DNA of 64,000 nt from positions 434,001-498,000 of the forward strand of contig NZ_PVBN01000001.1 in NCBI RefSeq assembly GCF_002968635.1, read 5' to 3'. The position numbers and the translations under genes are program-made. The notes below the pieces were generated by a model. It saw nothing but the letters and a program-made list of their open reading frames with translations. It made no database searches and was not told the DNA's origin. The stretch comes from Neorhizobium alkalisoli. GTDB taxonomy: Bacteria; Pseudomonadota; Alphaproteobacteria; Rhizobiales; Rhizobiaceae. Of this stretch, positions 46,136-53,281 are shown in pieces (within the stretch, counting starts at the first letter, position 1; every line of letters begins with the position of its first letter).

Positions 46136-46163
46136 TTGACATATGTTAAGATCACCGCATGAT
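46136..46163 (+). promoter_or_regulatory. Promoter of the GGDEF-EAL gene
   Basis: Consensus -35 TTGACA (46136-46141) is followed after 16 bp by CATGAT (46158-46163). It lies about 45 bp upstream of the start codon. Confidence 0.5.
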
Positions 46164-46207
46164 TTTTTAATCTTTTTCGCCCATCCTGCTTGCGTTTGTG
46201 AAGCGTA

Positions 46208-47575
46208 ATGGGATTGTTCATGAAGTCGGCGGGAAACCCGTTGCCGCAGGTCAGCCAGAATGAACTGCAGGCGATGGCCTATAGCGACCCACTGACGGGT
46301 CTGGGAAACCGATACCGCCTGCGCGACAAGGTGCGCCTGCTGGCTGCCGAGCGTGCGCAGGATCCGGCGCCTTTTACCGTCTGCATCGCCAATCTCGATG
46401 GCTTCAAACCGATCAACGACCTGTTTGGTGCCGAGGCCGGCGACGAAATTCTATGTCAGGTCGCTCATCGCCTGAAGGCCTGCATCCCGGACGGCGCGAC
46501 CGTGACCCGGCATGACGGAGACGAATTCGCCTTCGTCCTGCCGCTTGTGTTCGAACGCAACGGTGCCGAACGCATCGGGCAGATGATCAAGGACGTGCTT
46601 TCCGCTCCCTACGACCTGGGAGACCGCAACGTGCGTCTCTCGGCCTCCTTCGGCTTCGCCATCTATCCTTTTGCGGGTGAGGACTTCGAGGAGCTGCTGA
46701 AAAGCGCGGAGACTGCCCTCTATCGCTCCAAGCGGCGCGGGCGAGGCCAGATTACCGTCTACTCGCGCGAAATTGCGCAGGAGATGAAGCGGGCGACACA
46801 GCTCGAACAGGCGCTGCGCAATGCCATTATCGCCGATGCGGTGGATGTGCATTTCCAGCCGATCGTGCGTATCAAGGATGGCGGCGTCGTCGGCTTCGAG
46901 GCCCTTGCACGCTGGATCGATGCTGATCTCGGCTTCGTCTCCCCGGCTGTCTTCGTGCCGGTTGCCGAGGAGCGCGGTTTTATTGACGCGCTTTCTGAAA
47001 CGTTACTGCGCAAGGCTGCCGAGGCTGCGCTCTCATGGCCGCGCGAACTTTTCCTGTCCTTCAACCTGTCTTCCGCGCAGCTGATGGACCCCGGCACCAC
47101 CGACACGATTCTCTCAACGCTTGCCCGCGTCGGCCTCGATCCCTACCGTCTGGAGCTGGAAATCACCGAGACGGCGGTGATGACCTCGGCCGATACCGCG
47201 CAACGGATCATCACCGACCTCAGACATCAGGGTGTCCGCATCTCGCTTGACGATTTTGGCACCGGTCAATCGAGCCTCGGGCGGCTACGCGACTTCACCT
47301 TCGACAAGGTGAAGATCGACCGGGCTTTCGTCTCCCGTATCACCACCGACCGTGCTTCGGAACACATCGTCAAGGCGATCATCGCCATGTGCGAAGGCCT
47401 CGATCTGCAGGTGGTGGCCGAGGGCATCGAAACCAGCGCAGACGCCGACAAGCTCAAGGAGCTCGGCTGCGGCATGGGTCAGGGCTATTACTACGGCAGA
47501 CCAGCGGACGGGGCAGCGACACTGCGCTATCTGAACGACCACTTCCGCGAATTCGTCACCATCGAGCGGGTTTGA
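46208..47575 (+). CDS. GGDEF-EAL protein, probable c-di-GMP phosphodiesterase
   Basis: This 455-residue protein acts on the second messenger c-di-GMP. The GGDEF domain (about 25-180) has SDPLTGLGNRYRLRD, but the active-site loop reads DGDEF (residues 103-107) instead of GGDEF, so cyclase activity is doubtful. The EAL domain (about 195-450) has FEALARW, FNLSSAQLMD, EITETAVM, LDDFGTGQSSLGRLRDFTFDKVKIDRAFV and VVAEGIET, with the acidic and Lys residues needed for hydrolysis. There is no membrane segment or sensor domain. It stands 88 bp after the PAS-REC gene with its own promoter and palindrome. It is probably a phosphodiesterase with a GTP-sensing or inert GGDEF. Confidence 0.9.
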   Translation: MGLFMKSAGNPLPQVSQNELQAMAYSDPLTGLGNRYRLRDKVRLLAAERAQDPAPFTVCIANLDGFKPINDLFGAEAGDEILCQVAHRLKACIPDGATVTRHDGDEFAFVLPLVFERNGAERIGQMIKDVLSAPYDLGDRNVRLSASFGFAIYPFAGEDFEELLKSAETALYRSKRRGRGQITVYSREIAQEMKRATQLEQALRNAIIADAVDVHFQPIVRIKDGGVVGFEALARWIDADLGFVSPAVFVPVAEERGFIDALSETLLRKAAEAALSWPRELFLSFNLSSAQLMDPGTTDTILSTLARVGLDPYRLELEITETAVMTSADTAQRIITDLRHQGVRISLDDFGTGQSSLGRLRDFTFDKVKIDRAFVSRITTDRASEHIVKAIIAMCEGLDLQVVAEGIETSADADKLKELGCGMGQGYYYGRPADGAATLRYLNDHFREFVTIERV

Positions 47576-47600
47576 CGCGCCCTAACTGTTTTGCTGCCTG

Positions 47601-47637
47601 TAAAAAAAAAGGCGGCACATGCGGTGCCGCCTCGTTT
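47601..47637. terminator. Bidirectional terminator between the GGDEF-EAL and PRC-barrel genes
   Basis: GGCGGCAC (47611-47618) pairs perfectly with GTGCCGCC (47624-47631). A run of nine A on the left (47602-47610) and CGTTTT on the right make it suitable for both converging transcripts. Confidence 0.85.
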
Positions 47638-47669
47638 TCAGCTGATGACGTATCATGCGTCCTAAGCTG

Positions 47670-48275
47670 TTACTTGCTTGGAGCCGGCGGGTTGGTGCCT
47701 CCGGCTGCAGGGGTCTGGGCGCCGGTGGACGACGTGGTCGTCGCATCGGTTTCAGCCTGCTTGTCCTTCAGGGTCTTGAACTCGGGAGCCGCCTGGAGCG
47801 CTTCGGCGGTTTCCGTGGTCGTCAGGCGGACCTCGTTGTTGTTTTCCGCATCGCGCGTCATCGTGAGCCTGTCCATCGGTACGGCAACATCCTTTTCGCC
47901 GATACCGAGGAAGCCGCCGACGCCGATCACGGCAGCAACGATACCGCCGTCTTCTTCCATGATCAGATCGTTTACATCGCCGATGCTCTTGTCTTCGGCG
48001 TTGTGAACCGGTTTGCCGATGTAGTCATTGGCGCTGATCTGGGTTTCGGTCTGTTCGGTTATGTAGCTGCCGGAAGCTGCAGCGGAGTCGCTTCCTGTCT
48101 TGGGAGCGGGCGTTGCAGCGTTGTCTGCAGGCTTCATAGCCGGATCGGCCGGAGCAGCGGGTGCTGCCGGAGCCGGGGATGCCGGTGCGGCAGGTTGTGT
48201 CTGGGCGAATGCGGGAGCAATGGCGGTTGAAGCCAAGAGAACTGCCGCGGCCATCATACTCATGGTCTTTTTCAT
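47670..48275 (-). CDS. Secreted PRC-barrel domain protein
   Basis: This 201-residue exported protein has a signal peptide (MKKTMSMMAAAVLLASTAIAPAFA, cut before QTQPA). An Ala/Pro-rich linker follows (about residues 27-65). A PRC-barrel domain then spans about 75-150 (ISANDYIGKPVHNAEDKSIGDVNDLIMEEDGGIVAAVIGVGGFLGIGEKDVAVPMDRLTM), and a second low-complexity Thr/Ser/Ala/Pro tail ends it. Rhizobia carry many such periplasmic PRC-barrel proteins, often stress-induced; the function is unknown. It converges on the GGDEF-EAL gene. Confidence 0.85.
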   Translation of the reverse strand: MKKTMSMMAAAVLLASTAIAPAFAQTQPAAPASPAPAAPAAPADPAMKPADNAATPAPKTGSDSAAASGSYITEQTETQISANDYIGKPVHNAEDKSIGDVNDLIMEEDGGIVAAVIGVGGFLGIGEKDVAVPMDRLTMTRDAENNNEVRLTTTETAEALQAAPEFKTLKDKQAETDATTTSSTGAQTPAAGGTNPPAPSK

Positions 48276-48421
48276 AACGTTCCTACCTTCCTGCTAAGGT
48301 TGTGTGTTCGAACACGCGGTTCCCTCCGGGCTGGAGTCTCCTTGCCCGCGTCGGTTCGAAGGGAAAATGTTATGAAAAGGGAATAGTTCCCGATTATCGT
48401 GCTGAAATATTAGGCCGATTT

Positions 48422-48444
48422 GCCGGGAACATTTTGTTCCCGGC
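48422..48444. repeat. Perfect inverted repeat downstream of the SMP-30 gene
   Basis: GCCGGGAAC at 48422-48430 and GTTCCCGGC at 48436-48444 flank ATTTT. It lies 29 bp past the SMP-30 stop on the minus strand. There is no T tract on either side, so terminator function is uncertain; a factor-binding site or transcript-stabilising hairpin is equally possible. Confidence 0.45.
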
Positions 48445-48473
48445 GCAGTTCGAAAGAATCGCTTTCTGATCGG

Positions 48474-49355
48474 CTAAAGGCGATAGGCGGGCTCCGGTTC
48501 GCAGCGGATAGGCACCGCGATCTCGAACAGCGCCCCGGCCAGCGGATCAGCGGCACGAGCTGCCTCGTCAAGACCTTCCCATGCCGAGGTGACCGCGAGA
48601 CGCCCGTCCCCGATATACACCGGGCACGTCGTCCGGCGAGCCGGCAGGAGGTGCCGGGAGAGATGCGTTCCATCGGCGTCGTAGTGGTCGACTGCCCCTT
48701 CGCCCCACCGGGCGTTCCAGATCGTGCCGTCGCTGGCGCAGATGGAGCCGTCAATCCCGCCCGGTTGGCCGTTCTGATCCACCAGTACGGACGGCTCGCC
48801 GTTCGGCCGGCCGGTGTTGGGATCGAGCGGAACCCGCATCAGCCTGTTCACGCGTGTATCCACGTAGTAGCCAGTCGCTCCGTCCGGCGAAAAGCAGATC
48901 GAATTCGGGATGCTGATATTGTCGAAGATCTTGGTGACCACGCCTTGGGCCACATGATAAATCGCACCGACGCCGTCTTCGGACTTTTTCCCCATCGTAC
49001 CGATCCAGAGGCTCCCCGAGGGGTGCACCCGGCCGTCATTTGAACGGTTTCCAGGCTTTTCCGGCTCCAGTTCCCGATAAAGCGAGAGCTCGCCGGTGGC
49101 GCGGTCCCGAATGAAGAGTCCCTTGTCGCTCGCCAGCACTTGCCGGTCCGCATCGATGGACGCGAGAACGCTTCCCATGAACGGCAACTGGTGCACGGTC
49201 TCGCTTGCGGTGGGCAGGTGCAACTGATGAAGCGCCTTGCCGAGAATGTCGAACCACCAGAGTGTCTCAGTCGCTGCTTCGAAGGCGGGCCCTTCTCCAA
49301 GTGCGCAGAGGGAGGAGGAGAGTATCTGTCCTTCAAAATTGTAGGCGGCGGTCAT
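48474..49355 (-). CDS. SMP-30/gluconolactonase family protein
   Basis: This 293-residue cytoplasmic six-bladed beta-propeller belongs to the SMP-30/LRE family, usually sugar lactonases. Metal-binding positions are visible as LGEGPAFEAATETLWWFDI (Glu near residue 20), RSNDGRVHPSGSLWIGTMG (Asn near 104) and SIPNSICFSPDGATGYYVDT (Asn near 150). The last is NARWGEGAVDHYDADG with PGGIDGSICASDGTIW (Asp near 200). A sugar acid lactone (for example arabinono- or gluconolactone) is the likely substrate. No sugar-catabolic operon partner lies next to it, so the exact pathway is unknown. Confidence 0.86.
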   Translation of the reverse strand: MTAAYNFEGQILSSSLCALGEGPAFEAATETLWWFDILGKALHQLHLPTASETVHQLPFMGSVLASIDADRQVLASDKGLFIRDRATGELSLYRELEPEKPGNRSNDGRVHPSGSLWIGTMGKKSEDGVGAIYHVAQGVVTKIFDNISIPNSICFSPDGATGYYVDTRVNRLMRVPLDPNTGRPNGEPSVLVDQNGQPGGIDGSICASDGTIWNARWGEGAVDHYDADGTHLSRHLLPARRTTCPVYIGDGRLAVTSAWEGLDEAARAADPLAGALFEIAVPIRCEPEPAYRL

Positions 49356-49734
49356 GCAAAATCTCCAATTGCAGTCAGAGGTAGTTACTCTGTATCATTC
49401 CGGCATGAGTCCGCAAACTCTCGGCATAGCTAATTTGATCCCCAATAATTATCTCCTGACAAAGGGCCGGAACCATGCGAGAAGACATCAAAACCGAGCA
49501 GATGTCATCATTTTCGGAAGTGTTTATTAGTAAAAGCTTGAAAACATCTGCGGATCGAAGGTAAAGCCCTGTCATGAGTGGATGGCTCATGGGATGTCGC
49601 GGCGACGATCACGCAGTTTCCACGCGGAGTTCGGCCGGTTGCGCAGATATTCTCAATACGAACGGCCCGTCGGTGTGAATCCAGCTGGGATGCCAGCATT
49701 TGCTCAGATGAGCGGCCGAGCAAAGAAGTAAGTG
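49356..49734. other. Intergenic region upstream of the LuxR gene
   Basis: This 379-bp gap between divergent SMP-30 and luxR genes is visibly AT-richer than its flanks. It contains the inverted repeat CATGAG-N7-CTCATG at 49573-49591. A 29-codon frame at 49475-49564 lacks a clear ribosome-binding site, so I do not call it. Nothing else is supported. Confidence 0.4.
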
Positions 49735-50463
49735 ATGTCCAAAACCGAGAAAGTTGGCGAGGCCTGGGCTTTCGACGGAAACGTCGAGGAGATCGCAGCC
49801 CTCAAGACCCAGTTCGATGTATTCCGCTTCATGAAGCGGGTGACGGAATATTATGGCTGCCGCACGTTCATGGTCGTCAATCTTCCTCATGCGACGTCGC
49901 TCGAACTGTCCGGCAATACCATCATCACGAACTGGCCGACTGAGTTGATATCGCATTTCGACAGGGAAGGTCTGTTGCGGTCGAGCCCCGTTCTCCGCAG
50001 GCTCCGTAAGTCTACCTTGCCTTTCACCTTCGATCTGGAGAGCGCCAGTTCCGACAGGGGACCGCTGGTTCGGAGTATTTTCGGGCGGTTCGGCCTTGTC
50101 CGCGGCGCCTATTTCCCCGTTCACGACTCTTCCAGCGTTCGGGCGGCGGTGTCCTTCGCCGGAGATGGTCCCCTCTTCAATCGGCAGCAGATGATGGAGT
50201 TGATGTATATCTCCATCCATGTGTTCGAGCGGCTGGCGGAAATCCGCAATCTTGATGTGCGCGGCACGGATGTCCTGACCGAACGGGAGATCGATTGCCT
50301 AAACTGGACGGCTGCCGGCAAGACCAGTGCAGAGATCGCAGAAATTCTGGGACTGTCCGAGCATACGGTGAACCACTATCTCAACCGCGCTGCGAAGAAG
50401 CTGGATACGGTCAACCGCACGCAGGCGGTTGCCAAGGCGTTGCGGATCGGTTTGATCAAATAA
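49735..50463 (+). CDS. LuxR-family regulator (autoinducer-binding type, solo)
   Basis: This 242-residue protein has the two-domain LuxR layout: an N-terminal autoinducer-binding-type domain (about 25-165) and a GerE helix-turn-helix (about 180-240). The helix-turn-helix reads LTEREIDCLNWTAAGKTSAEIAEILGLSEHTVNHYLNRAAKKLDTVNRTQAVAKALRIGLI and is close to quorum-sensing LuxR proteins. In the ligand domain the usual DPV and Trp signatures read SSPV (residues 83-86) and PFTF (96-99), so the AHL-contacting Asp and one Trp are replaced. No luxI-type synthase is in the window. It may respond to another ligand or none. A GTG one codon upstream is an alternative start. Confidence 0.88.
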   Translation: MSKTEKVGEAWAFDGNVEEIAALKTQFDVFRFMKRVTEYYGCRTFMVVNLPHATSLELSGNTIITNWPTELISHFDREGLLRSSPVLRRLRKSTLPFTFDLESASSDRGPLVRSIFGRFGLVRGAYFPVHDSSSVRAAVSFAGDGPLFNRQQMMELMYISIHVFERLAEIRNLDVRGTDVLTEREIDCLNWTAAGKTSAEIAEILGLSEHTVNHYLNRAAKKLDTVNRTQAVAKALRIGLIK

Positions 50464-50465
50464 TA

Positions 50466-50483
50466 ATGTGCTGCACTGCACAA
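50466..50483. promoter_or_regulatory. Tra-box-like dyad after luxR
   Basis: The 18-bp site TGTGC-N6-GCACA with flanks agrees with the rhizobial tra-box (TraR-binding site) at 13 of 18 positions by eye. It begins 3 bp after the luxR stop codon, facing the 377-bp gap before mrp. Confidence 0.4.
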
Positions 50484-50591
50484 CATTTCATCGTCGCCCA
50501 AGTCGTTGGCGCCGTTAAAGGCAGGCCGATCCTGGCCTTTGCTGCGCCGCAGCGGCGAAAAAACGCAATAGTTGTTGAAAATACTCAATAA

Positions 50592-50633
50592 AAAGAAGCA
50601 TCTTCCCGAGTGGCACGTTTCGTGCTTCTTTGT
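50592..50633 (+). other. Competing hairpins, terminator-like
   Basis: AAAGAAGCA (50592-50600) can pair with TGCTTCTTT (50623-50631). Alternatively GCACG (50613-50617) pairs with CGTGC (50621-50625), followed by TTCTTT. The two folds exclude each other, as in an attenuator, though a simple terminator is also possible. Confidence 0.4.
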
Positions 50634-50686
50634 TGGCAGGTCCAGAGGGGACTGTCAAAGCGCCCCAAGAGGCGTGACAAGAAAAG

Positions 50687-50731
50687 CCACCGTTCGGCCT
50701 GTGCGCCATATGGCCGCCGGTCGAACGGTGG
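50687..50731. repeat. 10-bp inverted repeat with inner palindrome upstream of mrp
   Basis: CCACCGTTCG (50687-50696) and CGAACGGTGG (50722-50731) enclose 25 bp that contain the perfect palindrome GCCATATGGC (50705-50714). Confidence 0.5.
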
Positions 50732-50840
50732 TCGCTTCTTTCCTTGCTCCCACCAATATTGAACTCCTATATATCGCCGAATGCGGCTGGCCTGATTGCC
50801 AGGTGAATGCTGATCTGACGAAGCAGGAGTCTTGAGCGTT

Positions 50841-52001
50841 ATGTCCGAGGTGACCAAGGAAGAGGTGCTGGCGGTGCTGGCGAAAGTTCGCGGGCCGGAT
50901 CTGGAAGGCGATATCGTCTCGCGCGGCATGGTCTCGGACGTCTTTATTTCCGACAACAAGGTTTATTTCTCGATTACGGTGCCGGCGGAGAGGGCGCAGG
51001 AACTGGAACCGCTGCGTATCGCGGCGGAACGCAGCGTCAAAGCCATGCCCGGGATCAAGGGCGCGCTGGTGACGCTGACGGCAGACCGGAAGGCGGGCTC
51101 GCCCGCGCCGCGTCCCCAGCAGGCGCCGCCTCGGCCTGCCGCTGCCGGGCCGGCGCATGACCACGGTCATGGCCACGCCCATCCTCCGCAGCGCGAGAAG
51201 GCAGGCGTCCCCGGCGTCGGCGCGATTATCGCGGTCGCGTCCGGCAAGGGTGGCGTCGGCAAATCCACAACGGCCGTCAACCTTGCGCTCGGACTTCAGG
51301 CAAACGGCCTGAGGGTCGGCATCCTGGATGCGGACATCTATGGCCCGTCCGTGCCGAGGCTTCTGAAAATATCCGGTCGCCCGCAACAGATCGAGAATCG
51401 CATCATCAAGCCGATGGAAAACTATGGGCTGAAGGCCATGTCGATGGGTTTTCTCGTGGACGAGGAGACGGCGATGATCTGGCGCGGACCGATGGTCCAG
51501 TCGGCGTTGATGCAGATGCTGCGGGAAGTCGCCTGGGGCGACCTGGACGTCCTGGTCGTGGATATGCCGCCCGGCACCGGCGATGCCCAGCTCACTATGG
51601 CCCAGCAGGTGCCGCTGGCGGGCGCCGTCGTGGTTTCGACGCCGCAGGATCTCGCCCTTATCGATGCCCGCAAGGCTATTACCATGTTCCGCAAGGTCGA
51701 GGTGCCGCTGCTCGGCATCGTCGAGAACATGAGCTATTTCCTGGCACCCGATACCGGCAAGCGTTACGACATCTTCGGCCATGGCGGCGCGCGCGCGGAA
51801 GCCGAGCGCATCGGCGTGCCTTTCCTCGGTGAAGTGCCGCTGACGATCGATATCCGCGAGCGCTCGGACGCAGGCACGCCTGTGGTAGTCTCCGACCCGG
51901 AGGGAGCGTCGGCCGGGATCTATCGGGATATCGCTGCCAAGATGTGGGCGGAGCTGGGCGGCCGCACGCCGAGGCAGGCGCCTGCCATCGTTTTTGAATA
52001 A
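50841..52001 (+). CDS. mrp: Mrp/ApbC-type iron-sulfur carrier ATPase
   Basis: This 386-residue P-loop ATPase of the Mrp/NBP35 family carries and transfers [4Fe-4S] clusters. The N-terminal MIP18/DUF59-like domain (about 1-80) reads EEVLAVLAKVRGPDLEGDIVSRGMV. A His/Pro/Ala linker (HDHGHGHAHPP) follows. The ATPase shows the deviant Walker A SGKGGVGKSTTAVNLA near residue 137, then LDADIYGPSVPRLL, VVDMPPGTGDAQLTM and STPQDLALIDARKA. The CxxC cluster-binding motif usual near the C-terminus is not evident in this sequence, where the segment reads ENMSYFLAPDTGKRYDIFGHGGA; this deviation is common in alphaproteobacterial members. The ATG at 50841 has an AGGAG SD, and a TTG nine bases earlier is rejected. 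Confidence 0.93.
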   Translation: MSEVTKEEVLAVLAKVRGPDLEGDIVSRGMVSDVFISDNKVYFSITVPAERAQELEPLRIAAERSVKAMPGIKGALVTLTADRKAGSPAPRPQQAPPRPAAAGPAHDHGHGHAHPPQREKAGVPGVGAIIAVASGKGGVGKSTTAVNLALGLQANGLRVGILDADIYGPSVPRLLKISGRPQQIENRIIKPMENYGLKAMSMGFLVDEETAMIWRGPMVQSALMQMLREVAWGDLDVLVVDMPPGTGDAQLTMAQQVPLAGAVVVSTPQDLALIDARKAITMFRKVEVPLLGIVENMSYFLAPDTGKRYDIFGHGGARAEAERIGVPFLGEVPLTIDIRERSDAGTPVVVSDPEGASAGIYRDIAAKMWAELGGRTPRQAPAIVFE

Positions 52002-52020
52002 ATCGGCGCGAAGGGGTTTG

Positions 52021-52068
52021 CGGAAGCGCTTCGACTTTGGTCGGGCGCCTGCGGGCGTTGCGCTTCCG
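52021..52068. repeat. 9-bp inverted repeat downstream of mrp/upstream of corA
   Basis: CGGAAGCGC (52021-52029) and GCGCTTCCG (52060-52068) bound a 30-nt loop with a smaller CGCC/GGCG hairpin. It starts 20 bp after the mrp stop in a 293-bp gap. No T tract follows, so it may be a weak terminator or part of the corA leader. Confidence 0.4.
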
Positions 52069-52294
52069 TCAAGGCTTTGATACCGGTCATGAAACGGGCT
52101 CACGATACGGCCTCCTCTTGAACATCCGGTCCGCCGGGGTCATGTTGCAGCGCGGTATCTGGATTTCGGTACCTCTTGATTTTGACTATGGGTGTCTTTA
52201 TAGGCGCGTCCCGCCGGGGCCGTTGGCGGTCCCGGATCTGGGAACCGGCAAATCCGTTTCTCGCTAAGGCCGATGTTTCGGTCGGAGACCACGT

Positions 52295-53266
52295 TTGATC
52301 AATGCCTATAGCGCCAATGGGTCGATGAAGACGCTTGCGCCCGTCGAGGCGCAGCGCCAGCTCTCTGATGATGTCGTCTGGATCGATCTGGTCGAGCCGA
52401 CGCCGGAGGAGGATGCCTATGTCGAGAGTCTGGTGGGCGTTCAAATCCCCACCCGCGACGATCTGAAGGACATCGAACCCTCGAGCAGGCTCTATATCGA
52501 GGGGAGCTCCGCCTTCATGACGGCTTCGCTGGTCTGGCACGCCGATCGGACGAATCCGGAGCTCACCGACGTAGCATTCATCCTGTCCGGCAATCGGCTG
52601 ATCACCGTCCGCTACGCTGATCCAAAGAGCTTCCAGCTTTTTATCGCCGCGCTCGGTCGTACTCCGGACAAGGCGCGAGACGGTACGACCTTGCTGGCCA
52701 GGCTCCTCGAAACCATCGCCGATCGCACGGCGGAAATCCTCGAGAATGCCGTCGATCGGGTCGATACCTTGTCCACGGACATCTTCCGCGATCGCGGCAA
52801 GCGGCGTCCGCCGCAATTCCTCGAGAAAAAACTGGCAGACATTGCCGAATGTCATCGGCTGGTGGGAAAGGTACGAGATAGCCTGGGCTCCCTGTCGCGG
52901 CTGTTGACCTTCCTGATGAACGTGCCGCTCATGCACGAAGACAAGAGCGACGGCAGCCTCTGCGCCACCATCGCCCACGATATCGAAACTCTTTCTGAGC
53001 ATGCGGCATTCGTCGCCAGCAATATCGCCTTCCTGCTTGACGCTTCGCTCGGCCTGATCAACGTCGAGCAGAACTCGATTATCAAGATCTTCTCGATCGC
53101 CTCGGTGGTCTTCCTGCCGCCGACGCTGGTCGCTTCCATCTACGGCATGAACTTTCATTTCATGCCGGAACTCGATTGGCACCTCGGATATCCGCTTGCG
53201 ATCTTCACGATGGTTCTCTCAGCCATCGTCCCGTTTTTCATCTTTCGCTGGAAAGGCTGGCTGTAG
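52295..53266 (+). CDS. corA: Magnesium/cobalt transporter CorA
   Basis: CorA is a pentameric Mg2+ channel of the inner membrane. The 323-residue protein starts with TTG at 52295, eight bases after GGAG. The next in-frame ATG would remove conserved N-terminal residues (MINAYSANGS). A soluble alpha/beta domain and long stalk helix precede two C-terminal membrane segments. The signature GMN is in ASIYGMNFHFMPELDWHLGYPLAIF, and the preceding helix reads IIKIFSIASVVFLPPTLVA. The protein ends with the basic FRWKGWL. kup begins 16 bp later, forming a cation-transport pair. Confidence 0.94.
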   Translation: MINAYSANGSMKTLAPVEAQRQLSDDVVWIDLVEPTPEEDAYVESLVGVQIPTRDDLKDIEPSSRLYIEGSSAFMTASLVWHADRTNPELTDVAFILSGNRLITVRYADPKSFQLFIAALGRTPDKARDGTTLLARLLETIADRTAEILENAVDRVDTLSTDIFRDRGKRRPPQFLEKKLADIAECHRLVGKVRDSLGSLSRLLTFLMNVPLMHEDKSDGSLCATIAHDIETLSEHAAFVASNIAFLLDASLGLINVEQNSIIKIFSIASVVFLPPTLVASIYGMNFHFMPELDWHLGYPLAIFTMVLSAIVPFFIFRWKGWL

Positions 53267-53281
53267 CAGGCCAGACATCCC

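Larger units (their letters stand above)
50464..50840. other. Structured intergenic region between luxR and mrp
   Basis: This 377-bp gap has no credible gene but several dyads. They are a tra-box-like site at 50466-50483, AGGCC-N6-GGCCT at 50523-50538, two competing hairpins at 50592-50631, and a long 10-bp stem at 50687-50731 holding an inner palindrome (50705-50714). A small RNA or a regulated mrp leader could lie here; neither is demonstrated. Confidence 0.45.

Noticed and set aside
48276..48420. An EcfG-like general stress promoter (GGAAC...CATT on the minus strand) for the PRC-barrel gene
   Set aside because: The -10 part reads CATT instead of CGTT, so the match is partial and could be chance.
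48422..48444. The strong hairpin as an intrinsic terminator of the SMP-30 gene
   Set aside because: No T tract follows in either direction; it is kept only as an inverted repeat.
49475..49564. A 29-codon open frame upstream of luxR
   Set aside because: It lacks a credible ribosome-binding site and any recognisable sequence, in an AT-richer gap where short frames occur by chance.
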